A stretch of 54,953 nucleotides of DNA from DASQEH01 sp038239485 (GTDB lineage Bacteria; Actinomycetota; Actinomycetes; Propionibacteriales; Nocardioidaceae), in NCBI GenBank assembly GCA_038239485.1, contig JBBSET010000020.1, positions 1 to 54,953 of the forward strand. The letters are read 5' to 3'. Positions within the stretch are counted from its first letter, which is position 1. The number at the start of each line of letters is the position of its first letter. Shown here in pieces: positions 30,419-38,818 of the stretch. The notes below the pieces were generated by a model that worked only from the letters and a program-made list of their open reading frames with translations, ran no database searches and was not told where the DNA came from. The position numbers were made by a program, and so were the translations under genes.

Positions 30419-30673
30419 TCAGTTGCCCCCCGCCGCGTTGAGGATGCGGTTGACCAGGTCGCGGTCGCGCACGATGACCTCGCGCTCACCGACCAGTAGC
30501 CGGAGCTCGGTGGAGCGATGATCCTTGATATAGGCCACGACGCTCTCCTTGGCAGCGTCGGGCTTGCGGCTGGCCTCAGCGGCCGACGCCGTCCCCGTCG
30601 TCACTGCGACGGTTCCGGCGGCGACGCCGGCGCCGGCGACAGCCAGGAACCTTCTTCTACTGGTGTCATCCAT
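30419..30673 (-). CDS. Small Tat-exported protein heading the DUF4331 operon
   Basis: The 84-residue precursor has twin-arginine signal TSRRRFLAVAGAGVAAGTVA and a cleavage-like region TASAAEA, leaving a mature part of about 50 residues (KESVVAYIKDHRSTELRLLV, GEREVIVRDRDLVNRILNA). The start ATG at 30673 has GGGAGG about six bases upstream. No named family is evident. Placed one base before DUF4331, it may be a secreted partner of that protein. The 204-base gap upstream should hold the operon promoter. Confidence 0.8.
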   Translation of the reverse strand: MDDTSRRRFLAVAGAGVAAGTVAVTTGTASAAEASRKPDAAKESVVAYIKDHRSTELRLLVGEREVIVRDRDLVNRILNAAGGN

Positions 30674-30877
30674 GACAGCCCTCCCAGGCATTCACGTCCT
30701 CATCGATGTGAGGAGTCATGCTCTGTTATTCGGAGGCCTCACCCTGGCGTATTGCCCCGACGCGCCTGGCGCACGAAGACATCGCGATGCGCTACATTTC
30801 TTGGCGTGAAATATCAGGAATAGCGGGATTCGGCTATGCGCCTTTGACCTCGGCAGCGTACGGCTGGGGGGCGGACG

Positions 30878-33760
30878 TCATTTCAGTGGAAGTTTCCAGA
30901 TCCCCCTTCCGTGCGTCGCGGCGAAGAGCTCATTACCCGATTCGTCCAGGGTGAGGCCGTAAACCGCCACCTTGGGCAGTCCCTGGGTCGCGACCCAGGC
31001 GTGGCTGTCGACGGTGCGGGTCAGCACCCCGAAGTCGGTGGACACGAACAGGGTGCCCGTGGCTGGCACCAAGACGATGTCCGTGACGGGCTGGTCTCCG
31101 AGGTCGAAGCTCAGGTCGCGGGCGTGCCCCTTGCCGGTAGCGGGGTTCCACCGCACCTCGTAGACGTGACCACCCGGTGAATACGCCGAGTAGCCGGAGT
31201 ACGAGATGAACACGTGGTCGGGGTTGCGCGGGTCGATGGCGATACCGGATACGAACCGCTGAGGCAGTCCGAGCGCCTCGTCGACCCGCTGGTAGCTGAC
31301 AGCCGAGGCTTCGTGCGCGTTGGCGTTGGCGGAGAAATAGACATGGCCATAGCGCGTCGCCGCCCACATGGTCGACCGGTCGCTCGGAGCGCGGTCGACG
31401 GCGACGACGTAGTTGGCCGGGTCGCCGCCGGAGAGGTCGCCCGCGGCACCTCCCATCGGCACGAAGTCACCACAGGCGTGCGGGCGATTTCCGTAGTCCC
31501 CGGTGAGTTCGTTGCAGTACTTGTTGAGGAAGGCTTCCTTGCCGCCGTTGTCGGTCGACCGCCAGATGTGCTGGAGGCCGTCGAAAACCGTCCCGGCGAC
31601 GACCGGGTCGGCGGTGAAGGGCGTGTAGAACGATCCGCTCTCACCGGAGGCCAGCAGGCGGTCGCTGATCCAGTCCCAGCTGGTCGCGCCTCCACTGTGG
31701 AAGCTCACGTCGTGCTGAGGCGCGTAGTAGGAGTGGTAGCGGATCGCTGGGTTCGCCGCGTTGAAGGCGGACTGCCCGCCGTCGCCGCCCACGGTCTCCG
31801 TCCACCCCTGGCTGGCGTCACTCTCCCAGGTGCCGTTGTCCTGGGTACCGCCCTGCAGCACGTGCCCGTCGACGCTGACGCTCTGGAACTGCAAGGTCCC
31901 GAGCCCGGTGTTGACGGCGTCGTTCTTGGTGGGGATGGCCGACAGGTACTGCCGGCAGTCACTGAGCTCGGTGCCCGACAAGCCGCGTGCGGCGCACTGG
32001 GAGCTGGTGTCCACGAACGGCCCGCTCTGCCGCACGATGCCGCCGTCCGACGCGGTGAAGAACGTCTCGCCCTTCGACCCGGGGACGAACACCAGGGCAT
32101 GGTGGTCCGGATGCAGGCCATGGGGATGCGGTTGGGCATCGTTGGTCATATCGGTGAAGTGCCGACCCTTGTCGACCGAGCGGACGACAGCGCGACCGTT
32201 CGAGTCGCCCGGCCCGCCGAACACCGCGAGCTCGTTGTAGTTCATCGAGCCTGACAAGAAGACCTGTGCCGGGCGCTGGGGAGGCGTGGCGACGACCATG
32301 TCGTAGTAGCACTGGGCCTCACAGAAGTTGTACGAGCCGTATCCGGGGGTGCCCGGGTGGGGGTTCGACAGGGTGACCCAGGTCGGACGGCCGCGTGTCG
32401 CGTCGTCGGTGCGTAGGAACCCGGCAGTGGTGTTGTCGTAGTAGGTGGAGTCCCCGAGGTAGATCCGGGTGTGCCCGTCGGGCAGGGTGGCGACGGCGAA
32501 CTCGACTCGGTTACTCAGCGTCGTCGCTTCGGAGCCGGGCGTCTTGATCGTGTAGATCTGCTGCCAGGGACCGTGTCCAGCCCGGCGGAACAGGCCGTAG
32601 TCGAACATCGAGGCGTACACGACGCCGGCGTGGGACGGGTCGGCGACGATCTTGGAGATTCCGCCCCGGAAGAAGTCGCTTCCATTTGGCGACCGCGGGT
32701 CCACTACGTCGGAGTTCTCACTCAACGACAGGTGCCAGGACCGTCCGCCGTCGCGGCTCTCGTAGAGACCGACCTTTGCCGAGCCGGGCGCCGTGAACCG
32801 GCCGCCGTTGACGGACGACGACCCGTGGCGGCCGACCGCTGTGCCGAGGAAAAGGTGGCGGGGGTCGTTCCGAGCCACCACGATCGATGAGATGGACCTG
32901 TTGAGGGTGAAGTCGTGGCTGTGGACAAAGGTGTCGACCTTGGCGAACGTCTTCCCGCCGTCGCTGGACCTGTACAGACCCACACCGGCTTCGGAGTCCG
33001 ACGAGCCGTTGGCCTCACCAGTGCCGACGTAAAGGTCTCCGTTGGGCGACAGGTACACGGTGCCGATCGCGTTCGAGGGGATGTCCTGTCCGATCGGGCG
33101 CCATCGCGGTGTCGCCGCCAGCGCGCTGGTCGTCCTCCACACACCTCCGCCTGCCGTGCCGACGAACAACGTGCACCGCGTCACCGAACACGGTTTCTCG
33201 ATCGCCATCGACGTGGTGCGACCGGAGACGATCGCCGGGGTGCCGGTGTAGGTCGTCAACCGGGACTGCAGTCCCCCCTGCGGCCCGAGCGATTTCCAGG
33301 TGCGCACGTTGGCAGTTCCCTGGGCTCGTCTGAGCACGAGCTGGCCGGCCTGCGTCCGGGCCCGCGCGCTGGCCCGCGTGTACGCGTTCGCCGCTGCGAC
33401 GCGCCGAGCGGTGCCGACGAAGGCGTGCGGATAGGCGCGCTGGTCGTAGGACTCCTGGGCGGGTCCGTTGAGAATCTCCCCACTCGCCTCGCCACCCGAC
33501 TGGTCGAGCTTCTCCGCTACGTAGGCCAGCGGCATCCGGTGGCTGGCAAGGCTCGGGTGCTCCTTGAGCGTATCCGCGAGCGCCTGCCCTCGGGCTGCAC
33601 CGGAGGCACCCTTGCCGTTGGCGCCGACGGCCAAGTTGTCGCCGGGACGGGATGCGTCGCCTGAGCTGAACGACTCGGCGACCACGTAGCCGCCGACGAG
33701 GGCACCCGCACCGATGAGAGCCGCCACGGAGAGACCGAGAGTTCGCTTGCGCGAGGGCAT
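30878..33760 (-). CDS. Large secreted BNR/Asp-box beta-propeller protein (sialidase/VPS10-like)
   Basis: The 960-residue exoprotein has an N-terminal signal or anchor (LGLSVAALIGAGALVGGYVV) followed by a Ser/Gly-rich linker and a long propeller region. Asp-box motifs are visible as SSDGGKTF, SRDGGRSW, STDNGG and SVDKGRHF. Segments such as LFVGTAGGGVWRTTS, YVGTGEANGSSDSEAGVG and VFISYSGYSAYSPGG recall glycosidase/VPS10-like propellers. No catalytic residues can be assigned. It is a likely cell-surface or matrix protein. It is upstream of and on the same strand as the Tat/DUF4331 operon, but separated by about 200 bases. Confidence 0.8.
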   Translation of the reverse strand: MPSRKRTLGLSVAALIGAGALVGGYVVAESFSSGDASRPGDNLAVGANGKGASGAARGQALADTLKEHPSLASHRMPLAYVAEKLDQSGGEASGEILNGPAQESYDQRAYPHAFVGTARRVAAANAYTRASARARTQAGQLVLRRAQGTANVRTWKSLGPQGGLQSRLTTYTGTPAIVSGRTTSMAIEKPCSVTRCTLFVGTAGGGVWRTTSALAATPRWRPIGQDIPSNAIGTVYLSPNGDLYVGTGEANGSSDSEAGVGLYRSSDGGKTFAKVDTFVHSHDFTLNRSISSIVVARNDPRHLFLGTAVGRHGSSSVNGGRFTAPGSAKVGLYESRDGGRSWHLSLSENSDVVDPRSPNGSDFFRGGISKIVADPSHAGVVYASMFDYGLFRRAGHGPWQQIYTIKTPGSEATTLSNRVEFAVATLPDGHTRIYLGDSTYYDNTTAGFLRTDDATRGRPTWVTLSNPHPGTPGYGSYNFCEAQCYYDMVVATPPQRPAQVFLSGSMNYNELAVFGGPGDSNGRAVVRSVDKGRHFTDMTNDAQPHPHGLHPDHHALVFVPGSKGETFFTASDGGIVRQSGPFVDTSSQCAARGLSGTELSDCRQYLSAIPTKNDAVNTGLGTLQFQSVSVDGHVLQGGTQDNGTWESDASQGWTETVGGDGGQSAFNAANPAIRYHSYYAPQHDVSFHSGGATSWDWISDRLLASGESGSFYTPFTADPVVAGTVFDGLQHIWRSTDNGGKEAFLNKYCNELTGDYGNRPHACGDFVPMGGAAGDLSGGDPANYVVAVDRAPSDRSTMWAATRYGHVYFSANANAHEASAVSYQRVDEALGLPQRFVSGIAIDPRNPDHVFISYSGYSAYSPGGHVYEVRWNPATGKGHARDLSFDLGDQPVTDIVLVPATGTLFVSTDFGVLTRTVDSHAWVATQGLPKVAVYGLTLDESGNELFAATHGRGIWKLPLK

Positions 33761-33940
33761 GAGACCGCCTTGATGATCATGATGATGGGGGATCCCCTGA
33801 GCCGGCTAGAGCGCGGGGTGGTTGGTCGGGCACCATGATCCACCCATTTCGTGTGCGCCGCCATTCGAGCCCGGACCGAGTCGCTGGGCGTCGTTCGACG
33901 GCCTCCAGTCGGCGGGCCGCCTACTGCACGCGGCCGCCGG

Positions 33941-34627
33941 CTAGCCTCTGTCGGTCGAGAACGGCAGCACGTTCGTCAGCCACGCGATGAACTCCGCGGG
34001 GTTGCGCGACTGGGTCCAGATCCGGCCCGGACCCTGGACGTCGAAGACGAGGCCCTCACCGCTCTTGGCGGACTGGATCAGACCGCCCGCGGCCGCCCGC
34101 CGCAGCTGGGTCTGCACGCCGTTGTCCCAGGCGACCATATGACCCGAGTCGACGACCATCGAGTCGCTCGGTCCGAGGTCCAGCGCGTCGATGGCGCCAT
34201 ACGCCGCGAGGACCACCTGGCCCTGTCCGGACGCGCGGACGAGGAACCCACCCTCTCCGCCGGCGAGGTTCTTGAAGCCACCCCACGCGGTGTCGATCTC
34301 GACACTGCCGTCGGAGCACAGGTAGCTGCCCCTGGTGATGTTGAGCCCGTCGGAGACGGGAAGCCCGACGGCGTCGCCCGGCAGCCGGGCCGCACAGTCG
34401 ACCCAGCCGCCACTGGGTGGAGCCGTGTAGGACGTGATGAAGAACGACTCCCCGCCGAGGACGCTGCGCTTCAGCGACTTCATGAACCCCCCGGCCGCCT
34501 TGGCCGCGATGACGACACCGGCTGATGTGGCCATCATGGCGCCGGACTCCGCGCGGACGGTCTCGCCGGGCGCCAGCATGCACCGTGCGACGGCGAAGCC
34601 CGGGTTGTGACGGATCGTGATCTCCAT
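33941..34627 (-). CDS. AIM24/TIGR00266-family protein
   Basis: The 228-residue protein with repeated beta motifs belongs to the AIM24 family: MEITIRHNPGFAVARCML, ETVRAESGAMMATSAGVVIA, LKRSVLGGESFFITSYTAPP and GSVEIDTAWGGFKNLAGGEG. The bacterial role is unknown; yeast Aim24 is mitochondrial. The start ATG at 34627 is the family's N-terminus (MEITIRHNPG), whereas the much longer upstream frame runs antisense-like through the nickel transporter and is not conserved. It follows the transporter on the same strand after 86 bases. Confidence 0.85.
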   Translation of the reverse strand: MEITIRHNPGFAVARCMLAPGETVRAESGAMMATSAGVVIAAKAAGGFMKSLKRSVLGGESFFITSYTAPPSGGWVDCAARLPGDAVGLPVSDGLNITRGSYLCSDGSVEIDTAWGGFKNLAGGEGGFLVRASGQGQVVLAAYGAIDALDLGPSDSMVVDSGHMVAWDNGVQTQLRRAAAGGLIQSAKSGEGLVFDVQGPGRIWTQSRNPAEFIAWLTNVLPFSTDRG

Positions 34628-34713
34628 CTGCCGACAGTAGGCCCGATCACGTGCCCGTGGGGCTGGTCCTCGCAGATTGACCGCGCTCCGATCCCGGCCT
34701 GACGGGTACCGCC

Positions 34714-35892
34714 TCAGGGGGCGAGGTGCTGTGACCAGCGCTGCTCGATCCGACCGAACCGCCACACCGCCAGGGCGACGATCCAGGCGATGACGAACAG
34801 CCCGACGATGCCGTAGCCGGCGTAGTCGAGCGGGATGGAGGCGATCGCAGCAATGGGACCGGTGGTGATCTTGGCCTGGTTCGCGAGCACCCCGACCAGC
34901 TCGATCGTGCCGATGATCAGCGCCACCATGATCGAGATGGCCGTGATCGTGATGTTGTAGAAGACCTTCCGTACCGGCTTGGCGAACGCCCAGCCGTACG
35001 CCGCGTTCATGAACACACCGTCGGTGGTGTCCGCCAGGCACATCCCCGCGGCGAAGAGAATCGGCAGCACCAGGATCGAGTAGAACGGCAGGTTGAGTGC
35101 GGCGGCACCTCCGGCCAGCACCAGCAACCCCACCTCGGTCGCGGTGTCGAAGCCCAGACCGAAGAGCACGCCGATCGGGTAGATGTGCCAGGGCTTGCGG
35201 ACCGACTTCGTTAGCCCGTTGAGGAAGCGGTTCATGAAGCCACGCTTGTTGAGCTGAGCCTCCAGCTCCTTCTCGTTGTAGACGCCGCTGCGCATCTCGC
35301 GGAAGACCTTGATGATGCCGATCAGCACGGCGAGGTTCAGGATCCCGAGGATCCAGAGGAAGACACCCGAGACCGACGCGCCGACGACCCCGGTGATCGA
35401 GTGCAGGTTCGAGTTGTCGTTCTCCACCGGGCCGGCCAGCGCCTTCACGCCAACTGAGAGGAGCAACGCGAGCATGAAGACGATCGTGGAGTGGCCGAGG
35501 GAGAACCAGAAGCCCACCGAGAGCGGCTTGCGCGGAGTGTCGACCGCTTCCACATTGTCGGCCAACAGCTTGCGGGTCGTGTTGTCGACCGCGGCGATAT
35601 GGTCGGCGTCGAACGCGTGCCGTAGGCCGAAGGTGTACGCCAGCACGCCGACGCCGACCGTGAAGACCGCATGGTCGCCGCCGATGGACAAATGTTGGGG
35701 GACGACGAACCCGAGCAGGATCGCGAAACCGACGACATGGAGCAGCAGGATGAACCCATACATCCCACCCAGCGTCGACCAGTCCCCCGGGTTGAGGCTG
35801 CGACGGAAGCGGGTGAGGGGGGATCCCCCGACGTCGACAGCGGCGTGTGCCGGGATCCGGACGTCCGTGTCTGCGGTAACCACGTCAGTCAT
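34714..35892 (-). CDS. NiCoT-family nickel/cobalt permease
   Basis: The 392-residue transporter has the signature HX4DH in RHAFDADHIAAVDNTTRK (H92, D97, H98), plus SVGFWFSLGHSTIVFML and LFGLGFDTATEV, with about eight membrane helices. It imports Ni2+ or Co2+ with high affinity. A candidate Nur (nickel-responsive Fur family) box lies 49 bases upstream, arguing for nickel. The starting ATG follows a short leader in the divergent region with the MetE-like gene. Ni-dependent enzymes are not in this window. Confidence 0.93.
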   Translation of the reverse strand: MTDVVTADTDVRIPAHAAVDVGGSPLTRFRRSLNPGDWSTLGGMYGFILLLHVVGFAILLGFVVPQHLSIGGDHAVFTVGVGVLAYTFGLRHAFDADHIAAVDNTTRKLLADNVEAVDTPRKPLSVGFWFSLGHSTIVFMLALLLSVGVKALAGPVENDNSNLHSITGVVGASVSGVFLWILGILNLAVLIGIIKVFREMRSGVYNEKELEAQLNKRGFMNRFLNGLTKSVRKPWHIYPIGVLFGLGFDTATEVGLLVLAGGAAALNLPFYSILVLPILFAAGMCLADTTDGVFMNAAYGWAFAKPVRKVFYNITITAISIMVALIIGTIELVGVLANQAKITTGPIAAIASIPLDYAGYGIVGLFVIAWIVALAVWRFGRIEQRWSQHLAP

Positions 35893-35940
35893 GTGCCCTC
35901 CCAGTCGGTTCCGTCGGACTCATATTGCCGCCCGGTTGCA

Positions 35941-35959
35941 GTTGCGACTTTATCGCAAC
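35941..35959. promoter_or_regulatory. Candidate Nur (nickel-responsive Fur) box
   Basis: GTTGCGA, a five-base spacer CTTTA, then TCGCAAC: a perfect 7-base inverted repeat with N5 spacing. It matches the tTGCaa-N5-ttGCAA pattern reported for Streptomyces Nur, 49 bases upstream of a nickel/cobalt permease start. Repression of uptake in high nickel is inferred. Confidence 0.65.
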
Positions 35960-36038
35960 AAGGGCCCGGGCACCCCCTCACCGCTGAAGCATCAGCGATA
36001 GGGTCGCTTCGAGCCCACCCATCGTCGGAGGAGTCCTC

Positions 36039-37070
36039 ATGACCGACCGCGAGGCGCACCTCGTGGGCAGCCTGCCCGGAACGTCGGCGGAGGCGGCGAT
36101 GTCGAGCGCCCTGGAGATCCTGGGCCCGTTCCTACGCAGCCTGCCCGACGGAGAGACCGGCGAGCGGCGCAACTGGGTGATCTCGATCATCGAGGGTCTA
36201 CGAGACCACCCCGATCTACAGCTCAGAAAGCCCGGCGACTGGTCGGACTACGACAAGACGCCGGTGATGACGATCCGCAAGGGACACCGGCTCTACGGCG
36301 CGTCCCTCGACTTCGGTCACGTCGACGCGGTGCGCCACAGCTTCCCGGAGTTCGTGCGCGCCACGACGGCGTACGGCCGCGCCGATCTCGCCTTCCAGCA
36401 GGGAGTGCCTGGCGACTTCGACCTGGCCATGTTCACGCTCGGCCCGGTGGGCGCGTTGCGCAGCCGACGCCCTTTCACCGAGGCGACCCTGTCGGAGCTG
36501 CGGGGTGTCCAGGCGGTCACCGGGCCGGACACGCTCTTCCAGATCGAGGTACCCGTCGAGCTGGTGCTGCTGGCCAAGGCGCCGATGGCGGCCCGGCCGG
36601 TGCTGGCCAAGCTGCTGTCGCGCTCGATCACAGGTCTGGCCGCGGCATCGCCGGTCGGAACCCGGTTCGCTGTTCACCTGTGTCTCGGCGACATGAACAA
36701 CCGCGCCTTGGGGACGATGACCGATGTCGGTCCGCTCGTCCTGCTGGCGAATGCCGTCCTGCGTGGCTGGCCCGAAGGTCGGCCTCTCGACATCCTGCAC
36801 GCGCCGTTCGCAGCGGCCGACCAACCGGCGACGAGGGACCCGGCGTACTACGCGCCGCTGCGCGACCTGGCCCTGCCGCAGGATGTCCGGTTCGCCGCCG
36901 GGTTCGCGCACGAGTCCCAGTCCCTGGCTGACCAGCTCGAGATCCGTGGCACCATCGACGACCTGCTCGACCGCGAGGTCGTCATCGCGGCGGCCTGTGG
37001 GATGGGGAGGCGCTCGGAGTCCGACGGCAGAGCGGTTCTCGAGCGCACCGCCGAGCTCTGCACCGCCTGA
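36039..37070 (+). CDS. MetE-like (cobalamin-independent methionine synthase-like) protein of unknown role
   Basis: The 343-residue protein has a UROD/MetE-like fold signature: HLVGSLPG at the start, SLPDGETGERRNWV (about residues 34-47) and a terminal ACGMGRRSE. These match small MetE-fold proteins found in actinobacteria; they lack the full methionine-synthase zinc set (only Cys near the C-terminus is visible), so a methyltransfer reaction is uncertain. It is divergent from the nickel permease, with the Nur-like box between them, so it may share its control. Confidence 0.55.
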   Translation: MTDREAHLVGSLPGTSAEAAMSSALEILGPFLRSLPDGETGERRNWVISIIEGLRDHPDLQLRKPGDWSDYDKTPVMTIRKGHRLYGASLDFGHVDAVRHSFPEFVRATTAYGRADLAFQQGVPGDFDLAMFTLGPVGALRSRRPFTEATLSELRGVQAVTGPDTLFQIEVPVELVLLAKAPMAARPVLAKLLSRSITGLAAASPVGTRFAVHLCLGDMNNRALGTMTDVGPLVLLANAVLRGWPEGRPLDILHAPFAAADQPATRDPAYYAPLRDLALPQDVRFAAGFAHESQSLADQLEIRGTIDDLLDREVVIAAACGMGRRSESDGRAVLERTAELCTA

Positions 37071-37108
37071 CAAGCAGGGCGATTCACACGTACGGGAGGT
37101 CGTGACCG

Positions 37109-37300
37109 ATGGGAAGATCCGGACTCGTGGTCGCAGGGGTGGTTCTCGCGGCCCTCGGTCTGCTCTTCACTCTGCAGGGAGTCGGAGTGCTCGGGGGGAG
37201 CGCCATGAGCAATACGACCTTCTGGAGCGTCGCCGGGCCGGTGATCATCGTGGTCGGTGTCGCCTTGGCTGGGATCGGGCTGCGTCGACGAGGTTCCTGA
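37109..37300 (+). CDS. Small two-helix membrane protein
   Basis: The 63-residue protein has two hydrophobic helices (LVVAGVVLAALGLLFTLQGV and FWSVAGPVIIVVGVALAGIG) joined by a short polar turn and ending LRRRGS. The ribosome site GGGAGG lies about ten bases before the ATG. It is probably co-transcribed with the following molybdopterin oxidoreductase 26 bases later. Function unknown. Confidence 0.7.
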   Translation: MGRSGLVVAGVVLAALGLLFTLQGVGVLGGSAMSNTTFWSVAGPVIIVVGVALAGIGLRRRGS

Positions 37301-37325
37301 GGCGGTGGCAGACTGACCGTTAGCC

Positions 37326-38045
37326 ATGAGCGTTGACAGCGCAACGACCGGTACCGGCGGACCAGAGCCGTCCGGCGGGTCCCCGGTCGGGCGTCGGGTC
37401 ATGTTGGGCCTGCTGGGCCTGGGCGCGACCGGCGTCGTGGGTGGCAACGCCTTCCAGAGCAGGCTGTCCCGCCTGCTGGCACCGGTCGAGGAGCACGACC
37501 CGACAGGTCTTATCGCCCTGTTCCCGCTCGGTGCCACCTTCCGGTACTACTCCGTGGCAGGCTCGGTGCCCTCCCCCTCGGCGGCGTCGTACCGTCTCAC
37601 GGTGTCGGGAATGGTGGGTCGGCGGGCGTCGTACACCCTGGCCGACCTCCAGGCGATGCCGCAGACCCGCCTGGTCCAGGACTTCCAGTGCGTGACCGGT
37701 TGGCGCGTGCTCGAGGTCCCGTGGTCCGGCGTCCGGCTCTCCAGCCTGCTGGACCTGGCAGGGCCGACGGCCGGGGCGACCGCGGTGCGCTTCCGCTCCT
37801 TCGACGGCACCTACACCGAGAGCCTCACCCTCACCGAGGCGCGGCAGCCCGGGGTCCTCGTCGCGCTGCAGATGCTGGGAGCGCCCGTGACGCACGACCA
37901 TGGCGGCCCGGTTCGGATGTACGTCTCCTATAACTATGGCTACAAGAGTACGAAGTGGTTGTCGGGTATCGAGCTCACGCATGGCGAGATCCCGGGCTAC
38001 TGGGAGCCTCGCGGCTACGACATCGACGGCCGGATCAGGGAGTAG
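37326..38045 (+). CDS. Molybdopterin-dependent oxidoreductase (sulfite oxidase fold)
   Basis: The 239-residue protein has an N-terminal hydrophobic segment (VMLGLLGLGATGVVGGNAF, after GRR) consistent with export or anchoring, followed by a sulfite-oxidase/YedY-type domain. The Mo-ligand cysteine is C122 in FQCVTGWRVLEVPWSGV; RMYVSYNYGYKSTKWLSGIEL near the end is the pterin-binding segment. It is paired with a cytochrome b gene eight bases downstream that could donate electrons, in the manner of MsrP/MsrQ or membrane nitrate reductases. The substrate is unknown. Confidence 0.83.
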   Translation: MSVDSATTGTGGPEPSGGSPVGRRVMLGLLGLGATGVVGGNAFQSRLSRLLAPVEEHDPTGLIALFPLGATFRYYSVAGSVPSPSAASYRLTVSGMVGRRASYTLADLQAMPQTRLVQDFQCVTGWRVLEVPWSGVRLSSLLDLAGPTAGATAVRFRSFDGTYTESLTLTEARQPGVLVALQMLGAPVTHDHGGPVRMYVSYNYGYKSTKWLSGIELTHGEIPGYWEPRGYDIDGRIRE

Positions 38046-38053
38046 GGACGCGG

Positions 38054-38704
38054 ATGGAGCCAGCGCTGCCGCCCGCCCCGGAGCTCAGCCGGTTCAGCCT
38101 GGCGGAGCGTGCGGTGCACTGGACGCTCACCGTCGTCATGCTCGTCTGCGTCGCGACGGCGGCCGTGCTCTACAACGGCTTCCTCGGCGTCCCGATCGGG
38201 CATCGCCGTGTGGTCGAGCTCATTCATGTCTACAGCGGCTTCGCCCTGCCGGTCCCCCTGGTGGCCGGCCTCTGTTTCGCGGCGTACCGGGCCGATCTGA
38301 GCAGGCTGAACCGTTTCCACCCGGCCGACTGGGCGTGGCTGCGGTCTGGAAGCCGTCGCGACGGCGTGATCCGGGTAGGGAAGTTCAACGCCGGTCAGAA
38401 GCTGAACGCCGCCTTGACGGCCGGGTCCATCGTGGTGCTGCTCGGGTCGGGAGTGCTGATGTACTACCCCGACCTGGCCCGCCTGTCCTGGCGGACCGGC
38501 GCGACCCTCGCGCACGACTGGTTCGCGCTCGGGCTCGGGCTGTTGATCTGCGGACACATCGTTCAAGCCATCAACGATCCCGAGGCTCGCCGGGGTATGC
38601 GTACCGGCCGGGTGAGCGCCGCTTGGGCGCTGAAGCAGCACCGCAACTGGGTCGAGGAGACGGCCGACGACAGATCGGCCGGAGCTGAGCCGACGGACTC
38701 CTGA
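38054..38704 (+). CDS. Cytochrome b-type membrane subunit
   Basis: The 216-residue protein has about four helices and paired histidines at H22 (AERAVHWTLTVVMLV) and H58 (ELIHVYSGF), with further ones in LAHDWFALGLGLLICGHIVQ, as in di-haem b561/formate dehydrogenase gamma proteins. It would carry electrons between quinol and the molybdopterin enzyme encoded immediately upstream. The ATG at 38054 is preferred; the longer frame would sit inside the upstream gene. Confidence 0.85.
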   Translation: MEPALPPAPELSRFSLAERAVHWTLTVVMLVCVATAAVLYNGFLGVPIGHRRVVELIHVYSGFALPVPLVAGLCFAAYRADLSRLNRFHPADWAWLRSGSRRDGVIRVGKFNAGQKLNAALTAGSIVVLLGSGVLMYYPDLARLSWRTGATLAHDWFALGLGLLICGHIVQAINDPEARRGMRTGRVSAAWALKQHRNWVEETADDRSAGAEPTDS

Positions 38705-38818
38705 CCCGCGAGGCCGCCTCGGCTCCGGCATACCCCTGACCCGGTTGTCTCCCGGTACGAGACCGGATGTCACTGTGGGTATCGGTCCTGGTCCCACAAC
38801 CACTTCTGGAGACGGCTG

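Noticed and set aside
33776..33792. ATGATCAT-type short palindrome before the BNR gene
   Set aside because: It is short, made of simple GAT repeats, and has no second copy.
34628..35041. N-terminal extension of the AIM24-like gene
   Set aside because: The extension reads inside the nickel permease; the conserved family start is MEITIRHNPG at 34627.
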